64,000 bases of DNA from Aricia agestis (lineage: Eukaryota > Arthropoda > Insecta > Lepidoptera > Lycaenidae), in contig NC_056410.1 in NCBI RefSeq assembly GCF_905147365.1, forward strand, positions 8,097,501-8,161,500, in the 5' to 3' direction. The notes under the pieces were generated by a model. It had not been told where the DNA came from and searched no databases. It saw only the letters and a list, made by a program, of their open reading frames with translations. Positions 39,001-43,434 of this stretch are shown here, in pieces (position 1 is the stretch's first letter; the number at the start of each line of letters is the position of its first letter). Both the position numbers and the translations under genes were made by a program.

Positions 39001-39762
39001 GAGTAATTGGCAAGTTGGATATTGGGATAAAATTCGTCAAGATTTAATATGTTATCGCTTGAAATATTCACGACTAAAACGCCGTCTTGTTCCAAGCTTT
39101 CTGTTTCTGTTAGATTATCAGTAATATTTGGAGTATTTGTTTTTGCTGGAGTATTCATGTCAGTATTATCAATAACTTCTTCTGGTGGTAGTTTCCCATT
39201 TTTCATTAGTAATGACTTATCAAGTCCTGCTGGCAGTACCTAAAGAAGTAAAAAAATATATATTACACATATAATCTAATATATAAAAATAAGTCAGGGT
39301 TTCCTTCCTGACGCTTTAACTCCAGAATGCACGCACGAATCGATTTCCACGGTTTTGCATTCGTTGGAAAGGTCTCGGGTTCCGTGAGGTCTATAGAAAA
39401 AAATATCAGAAAAAACTTCAAGAGAAAAGCAGGAAAACAGGGAAAATCATTTGCCGGGACAGCTACTGTGATCTTTAAAAGTGCTGTGAAAATAGAAAAC
39501 TTTCATACTTTGGTTAGCAAAGAAGCTTCGTTGTACTTCTTCGGTTTCTCTTGTGATAATGGAAGAGGTTGTTTTGTTCTTTTTCTTAAAATATCAGGCA
39601 TTCCTTCTTCTTCTACTTGTAATCCTTCTAATAGTACTTCTTTTTTCAGTCTTTCAACTTCTTCCTGTAGAGACTTATTGATTTTGGAGGTCGATGGGGC
39701 AGTGTTAGCTGGCTTATAATTATAATCGGAGCTGGGTATCGCGATATCTCCTTGGAAGTTCT
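1..39762 (-). CDS. tok: Tolloid/tolkin-like astacin metalloprotease, gene span of 16 coding exons (partial at both ends)
   Basis: This is a secreted zinc endopeptidase of the BMP1/tolloid family. Family members cleave BMP antagonists such as Sog/Chordin and process extracellular matrix precursors. The exons are 39509-39762, 38680-39239, 37444-37729, 36614-36837, 34002-34180, 25370-25600, 24015-24155, 15088-15291, 13948-14060, 9847-9995, 8944-9149, 6368-6543, 2679-2807, 2131-2357, 1527-1641 and 1-44. All junctions are GT-AG and keep one frame through 3,238 nt. Counting from the first visible residue, the prodomain is 1-376, the protease domain about 377-578, CUB1 about 580-693, CUB2 about 695-808, EGF1 about 810-849, CUB3 about 852-970, EGF2 about 972-1013 and CUB4 from about 1018. 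The long prodomain and the HELGHVVGFWHEH form fit insect tolkin better than fly tolloid; that assignment is from remembered family features. The signal peptide and start codon are not found. The gene would also be annotated as a dorsal-ventral patterning protein tolloid-like or BMP1 homologue. Confidence 0.95.
45..1526. other. tok intron with interspersed repeats
   Basis: This intron contains a repeat copy at about 283-645 (family with the GCGCGGCTTCGCCCGCGTAA tag, see 51793-52868), the 656-779 palindrome, and a second repeat at about 1140-1425 that ends in CCATACATC-type short repeats and TTTATAATATTAGTAGGAT. No coding potential was recognised. Confidence 0.6.
656..779. repeat. Perfect 60-bp inverted repeat with a 4-nt centre
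   Basis: Bases 656-715 are the exact reverse complement of 720-779; only the four central bases are unpaired in the full hairpin. It contains no ORF and no transposase. It sits at the end of an older interspersed repeat. Perfect arms imply a recent origin, an unusual repair product, or an assembly fold-back. Confidence 0.9.
1527..1641 (-). CDS. tok: tok exon: first half of CUB4
   Basis: The exon is 115 nt. Its first base completes a Ser codon, and it leaves in phase 0. It encodes PNYPEAYPARKDCVWQF, then TTPGHRIKLIFNVFELEPHQ, matching the TPGHRIKL and F-x-FE elements of CUB4 in this family. The acceptor is TTTTCAG before 1641 and the donor is CATCAG|GTAAAA after 1527. Confidence 0.95.
1945..2093 (-). 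pseudogene. Truncated duplicate of the tok EGF2/CUB4 exon (pseudo-exon)
   Basis: On the minus strand this stretch copies the neighbouring EGF2 exon from the ADNN residues to the splice donor. A block of about 60 bases, covering the segment from LGSFECACHSGF to LHPNKRD, is almost identical. The first half of the exon and its acceptor are absent, four bases are missing after the Asn-Asn codons (a frameshift), and twelve bases are missing around the Cys-Lys-Glu-Gly region. A GTGAG donor-like sequence is still present at the end. It cannot replace the true exon in frame, so it is read as a tandem duplication remnant. Confidence 0.85.
2131..2357 (-). CDS. tok: tok exon: end of CUB3, EGF2 and start of CUB4
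   Basis: The exon is 227 nt, phase 0 to phase 2. It encodes FTSDTSVHHSGFAATYYFDV, then a calcium-binding EGF module (DVDECADNNGGC, CHNTLGSFECACHSGF, RDCKE), then GGCKYDITHPHGTIN opening CUB4. The acceptor is TTTGCAG before 2357 and the donor is ATAG|GTGAGT after 2131. A partial, decayed copy of this exon lies immediately downstream at about 1945-2093. Confidence 0.97.
2679..2807 (-). CDS. tok: tok exon: second part of CUB3
   Basis: The exon is 129 nt, phase 0 to phase 0. It encodes ECEYDSVTVHSKLGADVLRR, then HGAFCGSVLPPPVTSDASV. It carries Cys 3 and 4 of CUB3 and the Tyr-Asp calcium-site residue. The acceptor is GTTACAG before 2807 and the donor is CAG|GTAATA after 2679. It is markedly more GC-rich than neighbouring introns, and its codons end mostly in G or C. 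Confidence 0.96.
3246..3784 (+). repeat. Interspersed repeat (ACTAGCGACCCGCC family)
   Basis: The copy begins GACTAGCGACCCGCCCCGGC and ends near TTTTATAATATGTATAGAA. It shares several blocks with 283-645, 21590-21770 and 51793-52868, including the CTATCTAACACTGAAATAA block and the GTTCCTGAGATTAGC block. The tail suggests a non-LTR or SINE-like origin, but no coding part was seen. Internal segments are repeated (3400-3480 and 3560-3660). Confidence 0.65.
4425..4690 (-). repeat. Interspersed repeat, reverse copy of the 1140-1425 family
   Basis: Reading the minus strand, this copy shares with 1140-1425 the segments TCATTAAAATCCGTTCAGTA, the CATACATC short repeats and the terminal TTCATAATATTAGTAG. 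Such 3' ends look like degenerate non-LTR retrotransposon tails; this is an inference. Confidence 0.6.
5005..5232. mobile_element. MITE with GTCCACACTGTG ends (solo copy)
   Basis: The element starts TTTTGTCCACACTGTGCC and ends GCACAGTGTGGACATAGC, so its ends are inverted repeats. Inside are the blocks GGCATGCCCGCGACGCATGC (in variant form) and GCATTCAATTATTGAATGCG. The same family recurs near 60444-62470, where one copy is interrupted by another element. It is non-coding; ORFs across it are chance. Confidence 0.75.
6368..6543 (-). CDS. tok: tok exon: first half of CUB3
   Basis: The exon is 176 nt, entering in phase 1 and leaving in phase 0. It encodes ACGGLLLAPNGTITSPSFP, then YPPSKNCLWEIVAPPQHR and NFTHFDLEGSN. 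The HFDLEG segment and the longer loop that follows are features I recall from insect tolloid and tolkin CUB3. The acceptor is TTCCAG before 6543 and the donor is CATCAA|GTAAGT after 6368. Confidence 0.96.
7338..7765. repeat. Interspersed repeat, AGGGTTCCGTACC family
   Basis: One end reads TTTTTAGGGTTCTGTACCCA and the other CGTGAGTCCGACTCGCACTT. Related copies lie at 36918-37350, 39986-40948 and 45328-45600, with a piece at about 21095-21300. All contain a TCTGTTGCCGCTATAA block or a GGGGCTCCCATACAA block. It is abundant and non-coding; the class is not clear. Confidence 0.65.
8331..8721. mobile_element. MITE with about 36-bp terminal inverted repeats
   Basis: The left end, TATACAGGGTGCAATTAAAC, is mirrored by GTTTAATTGCACCCTGTATA at the right end, and the similarity continues through CTGCCAAATTTT. 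Length is about 391 bp. The middle (about 8470-8560) is strikingly GC-rich with CG-dense sequence, while the arms are AT-rich. No ORF. Confidence 0.85.
8944..9149 (-). CDS. tok: tok exon: end of CUB2 and EGF1
   Basis: The exon is 206 nt, entering in phase 2 and leaving in phase 1. It encodes the last CUB2 strands (SDSSVQKAGFSATF), then a calcium-binding EGF module that begins EFDECASIDHGC and includes CVNTLGGYECACDIGYELHS and KKCE. Six Cys and the Asn that is the usual hydroxylation position are present. The acceptor is TCTCAG before 9149 and the donor is GAAA|GTAAGT after 8944. Confidence 0.97.
9847..9995 (-). CDS. tok: tok exon: middle of CUB2
   Basis: The exon is 149 nt, phase 0 to phase 2. 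It encodes DYQVALRFHSFEVENHDNC, then NYDKVIVRDG, PFIGMFCGYKIPPDI. The Asp after the third Cys and the later Asp-Gly match the calcium-binding CUB signature. The acceptor is TTCCAG before 9995 and the donor is TCAG|GTATGA after 9847. The wording is very close to fly tolkin CUB2 as remembered, supporting the tok assignment. Confidence 0.96.
10089..10590. mobile_element. TA-flanked MITE interrupted by a SINE-like element
   Basis: Segments 10089-10138 and 10467-10590 together match a MITE family with ends like CTATCAGAGAAGTTGATTC and an inner ACCTACGTCATTTGGTC block. Better copies are 14153-14313 and 29750-29926; degraded ones are near 3048-3135, 13501-13650, 23895-23985, 26644-27168 and 53160-53297. 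The ends next to TA suggest a Tc1/mariner-type non-autonomous element; this is inference. Confidence 0.6.
10139..10466 (+). mobile_element. SINE-like element, poly(A)-tailed (copy 1 of 5)
   Basis: The element starts ACGTGGGAGAG, runs through GGCACGAATGGGCCGGCTCG, a long C/T-rich CCTACCCTCCCC region, and GGCGACGGAAGTTGCTTTCC, and ends with a short A tail. The other copies are 17981-18308 (+), 26716-27028 (-), 38275-38610 (-) and 59044-59366 (+). All are non-coding and alike in length (310-340 bp). This copy interrupts a MITE whose two parts flank it. Confidence 0.85.
11001..12923. mobile_element. Tandem array of four TTAA-ended elements of about 481 bp
   Basis: Units start with TTAAGAGGATACCACAGC at 11001, 11482, 11963 and 12443, giving periods of 481, 481 and 480, and differ at only a few positions. 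The last unit ends GGAATCCTCTTAA at 12923. The two ends form a short inverted repeat, TTAAGAGGATWCCACA. Internal junctions read TTCATTAA rather than TTAA. Solo copies at 30259-30740 and 33646-33993 are bounded by TTAA on both sides. This suggests a piggyBac-like non-autonomous element; no transposase is present. Confidence 0.9.
13501..13650. mobile_element. Degraded copy of the TA-flanked MITE
   Basis: The copy begins CTATCAGAAGAATTGATC and retains GCGGACC, TTACGTCAAACCCAGC and ACGTAGGTTCGTCAACTGCT. The right terminus is lost or altered after CAACTGCTTTGC. Non-coding. Confidence 0.55.
13948..14060 (-). CDS. tok: tok exon: start of CUB2
   Basis: The exon completes an Ala codon and encodes VCGGDIQVNSSGHLESPNYP, then DDYQPNKICLWRL, the hallmark first strands of a CUB domain with Cys 1 and 2. 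The acceptor is ATTACAG before 14060. The donor is CCG|GTACGT after 13948 and leaves phase 0, matching the next exon. A second GT four bases further into the intron (GTAC|GTACC) would break the frame, so the first is preferred. Confidence 0.94.
14153..14313. mobile_element. TA-flanked MITE, nearly complete copy
   Basis: The left end TACTATCAGAGAAGTTGATT is mirrored by GAATCAATTTCCTCGATGGTA at the right (one or two mismatches). The inner parts GGACCTACGTTGTTTGGTCG and CGACCAAATGACG-type sequence also mirror one another. It lies in the short intron between the CUB1 and CUB2 exons. Confidence 0.75.
14618..14836. mobile_element. MITE with GTTTCACCACTTA ends
   Basis: The left end GCCCGTTTCACCACTATAAG mirrors the right end CTTATCAGTAAGTGGTGAAA with CGGGC. 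The centre contains a GATAGAGTATG inverted pair. A second, partly duplicated copy lies at 33394-33553. Confidence 0.7.
15088..15291 (-). CDS. tok: tok exon: second half of CUB1
   Basis: The exon is 204 nt, phase 1 to phase 1. It encodes EIDIHKSDGCHSEWVEVRDG, APLLGRVCGSG, a strand reading SRLTVVY, and GFKAHYE, which closes the CUB fold with the third and fourth Cys. The acceptor is TCCCAG before 15291 and the donor is GAAG|GTTAG after 15088. The position after the third Cys, usually Tyr-Asp-Tyr or Thr-Asp-Tyr, reads Ser-Glu-Trp here. The preceding intron is about 8.7 kb. Confidence 0.96.
15910..16034. repeat. Fold-back repeat with 56-bp arms
   Basis: GAAACCGTTTTGAGACTCAA at the left and TTGAGTCTCAAAACGGTTTC at the right are exact complements. 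The arms continue inward through GAGAATGCCGCGTCCTGCTC with two mismatches, leaving a loop of about 13 bases. No terminal duplication was recognised and there is no real ORF. Confidence 0.85.
16140..17980. other. tok intron, no feature recognised
   Basis: This is AT-rich sequence with short simple repeats (TATCTATC near 17408). I see no exon, RNA gene or repeat with recognisable ends. Confidence 0.5.
17981..18308 (+). mobile_element. SINE-like element (copy 2 of 5)
   Basis: It has the same layout as the copy at 10139-10466: ACGTGGGAGAGCCATGCTTC start, C/T-rich middle, GGCGACGGAAGTTGCTTTCC and a terminal A run. Confidence 0.85.
19000..19513. mobile_element. MITE with a second fold-back element inserted in it
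   Basis: The outer ends are GGTGCTTCCACACTG and CCAGTGTGGGAGGACC, with inverted TTAGTAAACATT-type repeats just inside. At 19315-19433 lies a separate hairpin element with ends GCGTTTGTGCACTACACGGA and its mirror, and an inner ATTTTACCGTCCG pair. The inner element must be the younger one. Confidence 0.75.
19938..20602 (+). repeat. Interspersed repeat beginning CTAGCTGTCCCGGCAAATG
   Basis: After the CTAGCTGTCCCGGC start, a block with CCCCTCTTT...AGAGGGGTGG and AGATGTTAAGTTGGAAGAAG is present about three times (20000-20100, 20150-20290, 20300-20430). CAGACAGACAGACAAACAGA and a TATAGATATAGATAT tail follow. It contains an 18-base G run at about 20180-20198. Similar starts are seen at 33000, 41266 and 45000. 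Confidence 0.6.
20608..22877. mobile_element. Degenerate DNA transposon with terminal inverted repeats
   Basis: The left end CGACGGTCCCTACGTATAAA is exactly mirrored at 22858-22877, and similarity continues for about 14 more bases (CATGTC...AAA). The 2.27 kb between holds only broken ORFs: a plus-strand run near 20948-21145, and another near 21820-22017 containing RPDLSTVEVIMKPQRIYSY. Two other repeats (about 21095-21300 and 21590-21770) appear inserted. The superfamily could not be assigned and no catalytic triad was recognised. Confidence 0.7.
22885..23112. mobile_element. MITE with CATGGGCGTACCCAGG ends
   Basis: The left end CATGGGCGTACCCAGG is mirrored by CCTGGGTACGCCCATG at the right, with a GGGGGCAGCTAG / CTAGC pairing slightly inside. 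Length is 228 bp. It lies eight bases from the end of the preceding transposon. Confidence 0.8.
24015..24155 (-). CDS. tok: tok exon: first half of CUB1
   Basis: The exon is 141 nt, phase 1 to phase 1. It begins with KCGKTF right after the protease domain and includes FSSPGWG and KCEWRIVATHGERVMLNIT. This is the usual first half of a CUB domain with its first two Cys. The acceptor is GTACAG before 24155 and the donor is ACTG|GTAAGT after 24015. The Pro/Gln-rich linker between the two Cys differs from the short loop of vertebrate CUB1. Confidence 0.95.
24225..25095. repeat. Region rich in ATTACTCATTACTTTT-type motifs
   Basis: Variants of CATTACTCATTAC and its complement GTAATGAGTAATGG occur many times in both orientations over about 870 bp, mixed with GTAATGGACATG repeats. 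A 15-base C run lies at about 24566-24580. There is no fixed period. It lies in the intron between the CUB1 exon and the end of the protease domain. Confidence 0.65.
25370..25600 (-). CDS. tok: tok exon: C-lobe of the astacin domain with Met-turn
   Basis: The exon is 231 nt, phase 1 to phase 1. It encodes GQEYNFNKL, then YDYDSIMHYARNTFSK, which carries the SIMHY Met-turn with the zinc-site Tyr, and the conserved IGQRVRLSASDIAQ and LLYKCA segment that ends the catalytic domain. The acceptor is TTTCAG before 25600 and the donor is GCGA|GTAAGT after 25370. The intron between this exon and the zinc-motif exon is about 8.4 kb. Confidence 0.97.
25640..25832. mobile_element. MITE with AGGCTTCAGT ends
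   Basis: The left AGGCTTCAGTTTCGAAATCA and GCGGGCAGCGGGGCGGGAGC are mirrored at the right by GCTCCGCTGCCCACTGATTT and GACTGAAGCCT. The arms are GC-rich and the centre AT-rich. Length is about 190 bp. The element lies about 40 bp from the Met-turn exon. Confidence 0.8.
26644..27168. mobile_element. TA-flanked MITE split by a SINE-like element (minus-strand copy 3 of 5)
   Basis: The left MITE part (26644-26715) includes GCAGTTGACGGATCTGCGTC and the right part (27029-27168) ends ATCAACTTCTCTGATAGTATA. Between them, 26716-27028 is a minus-strand copy of the SINE-like element, with its A tail appearing as the T run at 26716. ATGGGGTTT on the left and ATGGTTT on the right may be the insertion duplication. 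Confidence 0.75.
27885..28900. repeat. Two related repeat copies with an AGGGAGCCCT inverted element
   Basis: Segments 27885-28167 and 28556-28860 share TTTGATGGTCCTAA, ATATGGATTGTTRTATTTG and TAGGACAATGT blocks in the same order. The second copy is bounded by GTCAGGGAGCCCT at 28556 and its mirror ending at 28897, followed by a further direct copy at 28911, so a near-perfect hairpin forms at 28858-28955. No ORF of note. Confidence 0.65.
29750..29926. mobile_element. TA-flanked MITE copy
   Basis: The copy starts near CTATCAAAGATACCTAGG and ends CCGTCAACTGTCTATGAATA with AATTTCTTCTAAGGTAC. The paired inner blocks GGACCTAAGTAATTTGGTCG and CGATCAAATGACGTAGGTCC mirror one another. Confidence 0.65.
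30259..30740. mobile_element. Solo TTAA-flanked element of 482 bp (same family as the 11-12.9 kb array)
   Basis: In opposite orientation to the array units, it starts TTAAGAGGAGCCCACACC and ends TGTATCCTCTTAA. Its length equals one array unit, and it is bounded by TTAA at both sides. It therefore shows the transposed unit and its target site. Confidence 0.88.
32100..33215. repeat. Inverted pair of repeats (about 215 bp arms, about 680 bp spacer)
   Basis: The sequence 32100-32313 (TTCTATTCTCGGAATCGGAC ... GTTGCCGGGACAGCTA) is repeated in reverse complement at 32998-33215 (AGCTGTTCCGGCAAATGTTG ... CCGAGAATAGAATA). Blocks such as GCGACGGGATAGCGATGGAC are conserved. A 20-bp hairpin of the same CCGAGAATAGAATAGAAAT sequence lies at 32077-32120. 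Confidence 0.75.
33394..33553. mobile_element. MITE with GCCTGTTTCACCACTTCC ends, end duplicated
   Basis: The sequence GGGCCTGTTTCACCACTTCC is followed at once by its mirror CACTTATCAGGAAGTGGTGA, then by the body with TATCCACAACTTATCTGACA-type sequence, and again by a right end CTTATCAGGAAGTGGCGAAA. The left terminus is therefore present as a snap-back. It is related to 14618-14836. Confidence 0.7.
33646..33993. mobile_element. Internally shortened TTAA element next to a tok splice donor
   Basis: It starts TTAAGAGGAGTCCACACC and ends TGTATCCTCTTAA; the 348-bp length is explained by internal loss relative to the 482-bp copy. Its right TTAA begins at intron position +9 of the tok intron that follows the zinc-motif exon, so the first bases of the intron read GTAAGGGGTTAAGAGG. 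Confidence 0.85.
34002..34180 (-). CDS. tok: tok exon: zinc-binding catalytic core
   Basis: The exon opens by completing the Gly of GCCSFVGKRG, the Cys-rich loop typical of the BMP1/tolloid subgroup. It contains HELGHVVGFWHEH, the extended astacin zinc motif (HExxHxxGFxHE): three His ligands and the catalytic Glu at about residues 471, 475, 481 and 472. It is followed by TRPDRDKHV. The acceptor is CACCTAG before 34180 and the donor is TCAG|GTAAGG after 34002; entry phase 2, exit phase 1. A TTAA-flanked repeat starts only eight bases into the following intron. Confidence 0.98.
34181..36613. other. tok intron, no gene supported
   Basis: This stretch carries few recognisable repeats. A 139-codon plus-strand open frame (34814-35233) begins with TTG and has no early ATG. 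A further open stretch ends at a GTAAGT around 35690. Neither resembles a family I know, so no gene is called. Confidence 0.45.
36614..36837 (-). CDS. tok: tok exon: propeptide cleavage site and start of the astacin domain
   Basis: The acceptor is CTCCAG before 36837 and the donor is TGCGG|GTAAG after 36614; the exon runs phase 0 to phase 2. It begins with a basic stretch containing RRHRTAR followed by AAT. This fits a furin-type R-X-X-R site, with the mature enzyme starting at Ala-Ala-Thr as in BMP1-family enzymes. The following residues include the WENGVIPYEIDGNFSG block and MRHWENFTCVKF of the astacin N-lobe. The final PCG begins the Cys-rich loop completed in the next exon. Confidence 0.97.
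36918..37350. repeat. Interspersed repeat, AGGGTTCCGTACC family
   Basis: One end is GGCCATGTGCGAGTCGGACT and the other GGTACGGAACCCTAAAAA. The copy shares the GCGGCAACAGATATACATAA block with 7338-7765. It occupies most of the intron between two prodomain-side exons. Confidence 0.65.
37444..37729 (-). CDS. tok: tok exon: C-terminal prodomain
   Basis: The acceptor TTTATAG precedes 37729 and the donor GAG|GTAAG follows 37444. The first base completes an Arg codon from the previous exon and the exon leaves in phase 0. It encodes about 95 charged residues rich in Lys, Glu and Asp, with a basic patch (RPKKKFFRHQKK) and a Pro-rich middle. No globular domain is recognised. It directly precedes the cleavage-site exon, as expected for the end of the propeptide. 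Confidence 0.9.
38275..38610 (-). mobile_element. SINE-like element (copy 4 of 5)
   Basis: This is a minus-strand copy: the T run at 38275-38283 is its tail and GGCATGGCTCTCCCACGT its head. It lies in the intron between two prodomain exons, 70 bp from the donor of the Arg-rich exon. Confidence 0.85.
38680..39239 (-). CDS. tok: tok exon: long acidic prodomain segment with Arg cluster
   Basis: The exon adds about 187 residues, entering in phase 0 after TTTAG and leaving in phase 2 at GAAG|GTAAG. The segment is Asn/Asp/Glu/Thr-rich and low in complexity, with no recognised fold, and includes an Asn run. It ends with a strongly basic stretch of six consecutive Arg followed shortly by three more (residues about 258-271). 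An internal ATG at 39206 lies inside the exon and need not be a start, because the frame stays open to the acceptor and joins the upstream exon. Length and composition suit the variable prodomain of tolkin. Confidence 0.9.
39285..39466. repeat. Interspersed repeat ending in GCCGGGACAGCTA
   Basis: It includes CGAATCGATTTCCACGGTTT, GCATTCGTTGGAAAGGTCTC and the GCCGGGACAGCTA end seen in reverse at 19938, 33000 and 45000. It fills the short intron between the first two visible tok exons. The 130-codon plus-strand ORF across it is not a gene. Confidence 0.6.
39509..39762 (-). CDS. tok: tok exon: N-terminal prodomain
   Basis: This is the most upstream exon I can support. It has a CAG acceptor before 39762 and an AAA|GTATG donor after 39509. 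It enters one base into a codon and leaves in phase 0. The second to seventh residues read NFQGDI, which resembles the FLGDIAL segment that follows the signal peptide region in BMP1-type proteins, so only a short N-terminal exon should be missing. The rest is Lys/Glu-rich and probably partly helical (residues about 31-60). The entry phase requires an upstream exon ending one base into a codon. Confidence 0.85.
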
Positions 39763-39985
39763 CTGAAACAATTAAATGAATAAAAATTGAAATGATTTAA
39801 GACTTTTCATAACTAGCTAAAATAAATATTTTTATAAAATGAGCGCGGCGTACAAAAATAATGTAACATATGAGAGCGTAGATAGAAAAATGGATTTAAC
39901 TTTTCCTCGCTTCGGTTTCATCAATAAATCGCTGCGATAAACGCAAATGAATGGATACAGCTTCGAAACAAAAAAAAATAAAAAG

Positions 39986-40864
39986 CAGCCAAGTGCGAGT
40001 TGGACTCGCCCATGAAGGGTTCCGCAACAGTTATAAGGTTTATTTTAATGAAATTAAAAGGTTTTTGATTTATTTTCATATTTCAGTTGATTTAATGAAA
40101 ATTAATTTAAGGTTTACCATTTATGACGTATAAAAAGACTACTTGCTAGATCTCGTTCAAACCAATTTTCGTTGGTAGTTTTTATAGTAATGTACATCAT
40201 ATATTATTTGTAGACTTATGATTACTTTAGAAGTTAAAGGGGGGGGGGGGGGGGGGACAAAAATTTTTCCAATTTGGAAGAGTGTATCTCGCAAACTATT
40301 CAGGTTACAAAAACATTATAGAAGAAACTTGAACATGATTTTTAAAGACCTATTCATAGATACCCCACACGCATAGGTTAGATGAAAAAAAAAATTTTTT
40401 ATTGGCTTAAGGTTTACTTGGCATTTATGACGTATAAAAAAAAACTACTTGCTAGATATCGTTCAAACCAATTTTCATTGGTAGTTTTTATAGTAATGTA
40501 CATCATATATTATTTTTAGACTTATCACGCCCCTACTTTAGAAGTTAGAGGGGGGGGGACACATTTTACCTCTTTAGAAGAGTCTCTCTCGCAAACTATT
40601 CAGGTTAGAAAAAATTGTCATGAGAAACCTCAATATGATTTTTGAAGACCTATCCATAGATACCCCACACGTATAGGTACGATGAAAAAAATTTTTTTTT
40701 GTTTCAGTTGTACCTATGGGGCTACCTTAAATAAGTACCTAAAATTTCTAATAATTTTTCCATTTTTGTATCAAAATCTTAATGCGGTTTACAGACTACA
40801 TCTACTTACCAATTTTCAATACTATAGCTTTTATGGTTTCGGAGGAAAGTGGCTGTGACATACG

Positions 40865-40895
<31 letters not shown>

Positions 40896-40948
40896 ATGAA
40901 GAATCTATAAGGTTCCGTTTTTTGCCATTTGGCTACGGAACCCTAAAA
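39986..40948. repeat. AGGGTTCCGT-family repeat with an internal 304-bp tandem duplication
   Basis: The ends are GTGCGAGTTGGACTCGCC and CTACGGAACCCTAAAAA. Inside, a unit containing TTATGACGTATAAAAA, TTGGTAGTTTTTATAGTAAT and GATACCCCACACG is present twice (about 40115-40400 and 40424-40710). Each copy carries a G run; the first run is about 19 bases. A CAGACAGACAGACAGACAGA tract follows. Confidence 0.7.
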
Positions 40949-42063
40949 ACACGGCCATAACAGATATCGTTAACGGAAACGTTTCAATATTCCGCACTAG
41001 AAGTGCCCGCAGAGTGCCGCATGCGGCTATTTCACTGAAAAACTGACCTCGTCTTTATGCTTAGCTTTATTGTTTTTAAACTTGGATGATCATCGTCGTC
41101 TATGGTTTACATAACGTTGAAGTGGCAGGACGTTTCAGCTTTGTAAGTTTCCGAAACGTCGGGAAAACCGTAATGGAAAAACAAGGTATGTAATTCCGTA
41201 AAAAAAACTGCGTGATCAGCTGATTTGCAGGTTTAACAAAAATTACAAATATAATAAATAAGTAGCTGTCCCGGTGAACTTCGTGTCACTTTAAAACCTT
41301 CCCTGGACTTCTACGAATATTTTAAAACTAAAATCAGCGAAATCCGTTCAGCCGTTTTGGAGTTTTAGCGCGACTAACACATTTGAAAATCCATTTTTAT
41401 ATATAAGAGATAGATAATATTAGTATTTTTGTTCACTAATAACCATTTTGCCGCTTTCTTAAAATTCTATTAATATTCTCTTTTCTTTATAAAAAAAATA
41501 GTAAACTTCGCTAAGAAAATGTTTAGTAATTAATTTAGGTGCGGGAACGAACTGCTAATTTATGCATAGACTGCTATTTTTCGATGGCTCAAAGCTACCA
41601 CACTACAGCCTTTCATAAGCTCTCTTATTAATTAGTGTGCACTACAGATTGACTAAGTTGGCTGTTTTTGAAAGGCACGTAAGAGCTGGATACATTCGCA
41701 AGTTTACAATGCAGAGCTTAGAGTAAGGATGTAAAGACTTAAAGCACGAAGTATTCAGTAGACGTTACTAGTTGTAGTGTTAGTACTATACTACCTAGAC
41801 ATAATTTGTTGCACCTATCTACCATAAAGCTTTTTTCTTAACTTCTTAGCTAAGAATATTAATTTAAGAAATATTCGATTTGCATTAATATCATAGATCC
41901 TTTACAATTATTTTTATGTTTCTAGCTGAGAATAGTTTATAACGCTTCCTCTCTAGACTTTATTCAAGTTAGTACCTACAATTGAATGTCACTTTATGTA
42001 ATAAGTATACTTTTTTAGAGTATTTGTAATTAAAGATTAAAAATGTAGTAATTAACATTAATA

Positions 42064-42305
42064 TACAGGGTGTAACAAAAACAAGTGATAATACTTTAGG
42101 GTGTGTACGTGTTCCTTGTAGAGAGTTCACTGTGGAAGTAGCAGCGCTGAAAGACCAGAATTTTTTTCACTTTTGTATGGGGAAACTCGTGACGCTCGGG
42201 CCCTTGTACATACAAAAGTGAAAAAAAATGTTCGTCTTTCAGCGCTGCTACTTTCACAGTGAACTCCATACAAGGAACATGTACACACCCTAAAGTATTA
42301 CTAGT
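42064..42305. mobile_element. MITE with TACAGGGTGTAACAAAA ends
   Basis: The arms carry GATAATACTTTAGGGTGTGT, AGTAGCAGCGCTGAAAGACC and their mirrors. A second good copy is 63114-63377. Partial copies are at 6597-6705, 8143-8243 and 43437-43577. ORFs across these copies are not genes. Confidence 0.8.
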
Positions 42306-43085
42306 AAACTAATTGAGAATTTTACATTTGCAGTGTAATATATCGTGCATCGTTGCAGGCGATTAACAGCGCATACATCTGCCGCGCCATAAAATTTAAT
42401 GATCGTTTCCAAACATCTGCGACCCACTGCTTGTTGCCAATTAATTAATTCTGCATACACGCCTACAACACCCGTATTGGACAGTTTTGTTTACGATAGC
42501 AACGCGGCAACGTCCGTGTAATTTGTAGATTGATCCAATACTTGCTTTGCAAAATATTTCGTTGGCGAAAACAAATTGAACATGAGAAATTAATTTTAAG
42601 CATTGCACTTTTTGTGTGTTCTTAAACTCTTTCTGCTCTTCATGTCCAAAATGTTGGACTGACTTTTGAGTGAAATTTTGCACCGAGTTACTTTGTGTTC
42701 CGGGAAAGGATAGTAAAGTTTTTGATTTCGAAACATAATAAATACTTTAATATTATTATATGGTTTCCGCACGATAAACTAATCCAAAAAAGGAACTAAA
42801 TTGCGGTCATTATCAAGTTTTTTTCCTTCCTTGATTAATTTAAAATTACGCCTTCGATTTTTTTTGATTAAAAGCACAAACTTTTTGGAAACAGGCTTGC
42901 ACTGAAAGATTATGTAGGTATACGATTTTCTCCATCGATTTCCTATGAGTAATCCAGTCACGGAACCTAACCAATTTGTCCAAAATTACTTCTTTCACCC
43001 TTTTCTAATACGACAAAGCAAGGAATTGAAATGGTTTTGACTTGTATAACACAGCGATTATGTGACAAAAGCTACGAATAATAAA

Positions 43086-43434
43086 AAAAAAAAACTAGGC
43101 CTTTACTGATGATTTATACAGTATTTTTCAGAGCGAACTAACCACTCTTCAAATACTGTAAGTGCCTGGGACAAGATTTTTAAATGTCCGTATGGTTGCC
43201 CAAGCGCATAGGTACGGCATTCTCGCATCATAGTCGGCCTATTCCAGAGGAAAGAACTAGTCAATACGTCTGGGACCAACTATGTGCGGGTTTCCTCAAG
43301 ATGTTTTCCTTCACAGTACGAGCGTCCGTATTATGTACTTGAGATCATAAAATGTCTCTGCCTCCATCCGGGTTCGAACCTGTACCCTCTAAGAGTGCGA
43401 ACCGAAGGTCAACCCATTAGGCCACGGACGATCT
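43086..43434 (-). mobile_element. tRNA-derived SINE with a 10-bp target duplication
   Basis: On the minus strand the head contains GTGGCCTAATGGGTTGACC (pol III A box) and GGTTCGAACCC (B box, near 43367-43377). A body with GTGAAGGAAAACATCTTGAG and GTTGGTCCCAGACGT follows. GAATAATAAA occurs on both sides (43076-43085 and 43435-43444), fitting a target-site duplication. It is inserted at a degraded copy of the TACAGGGTGTAAC MITE. Confidence 0.85.

Noticed and set aside
39327..39719. 130-codon plus-strand ORF
   Set aside because: It overlaps an intronic repeat and the antisense of a supported tok exon (39509-39762).
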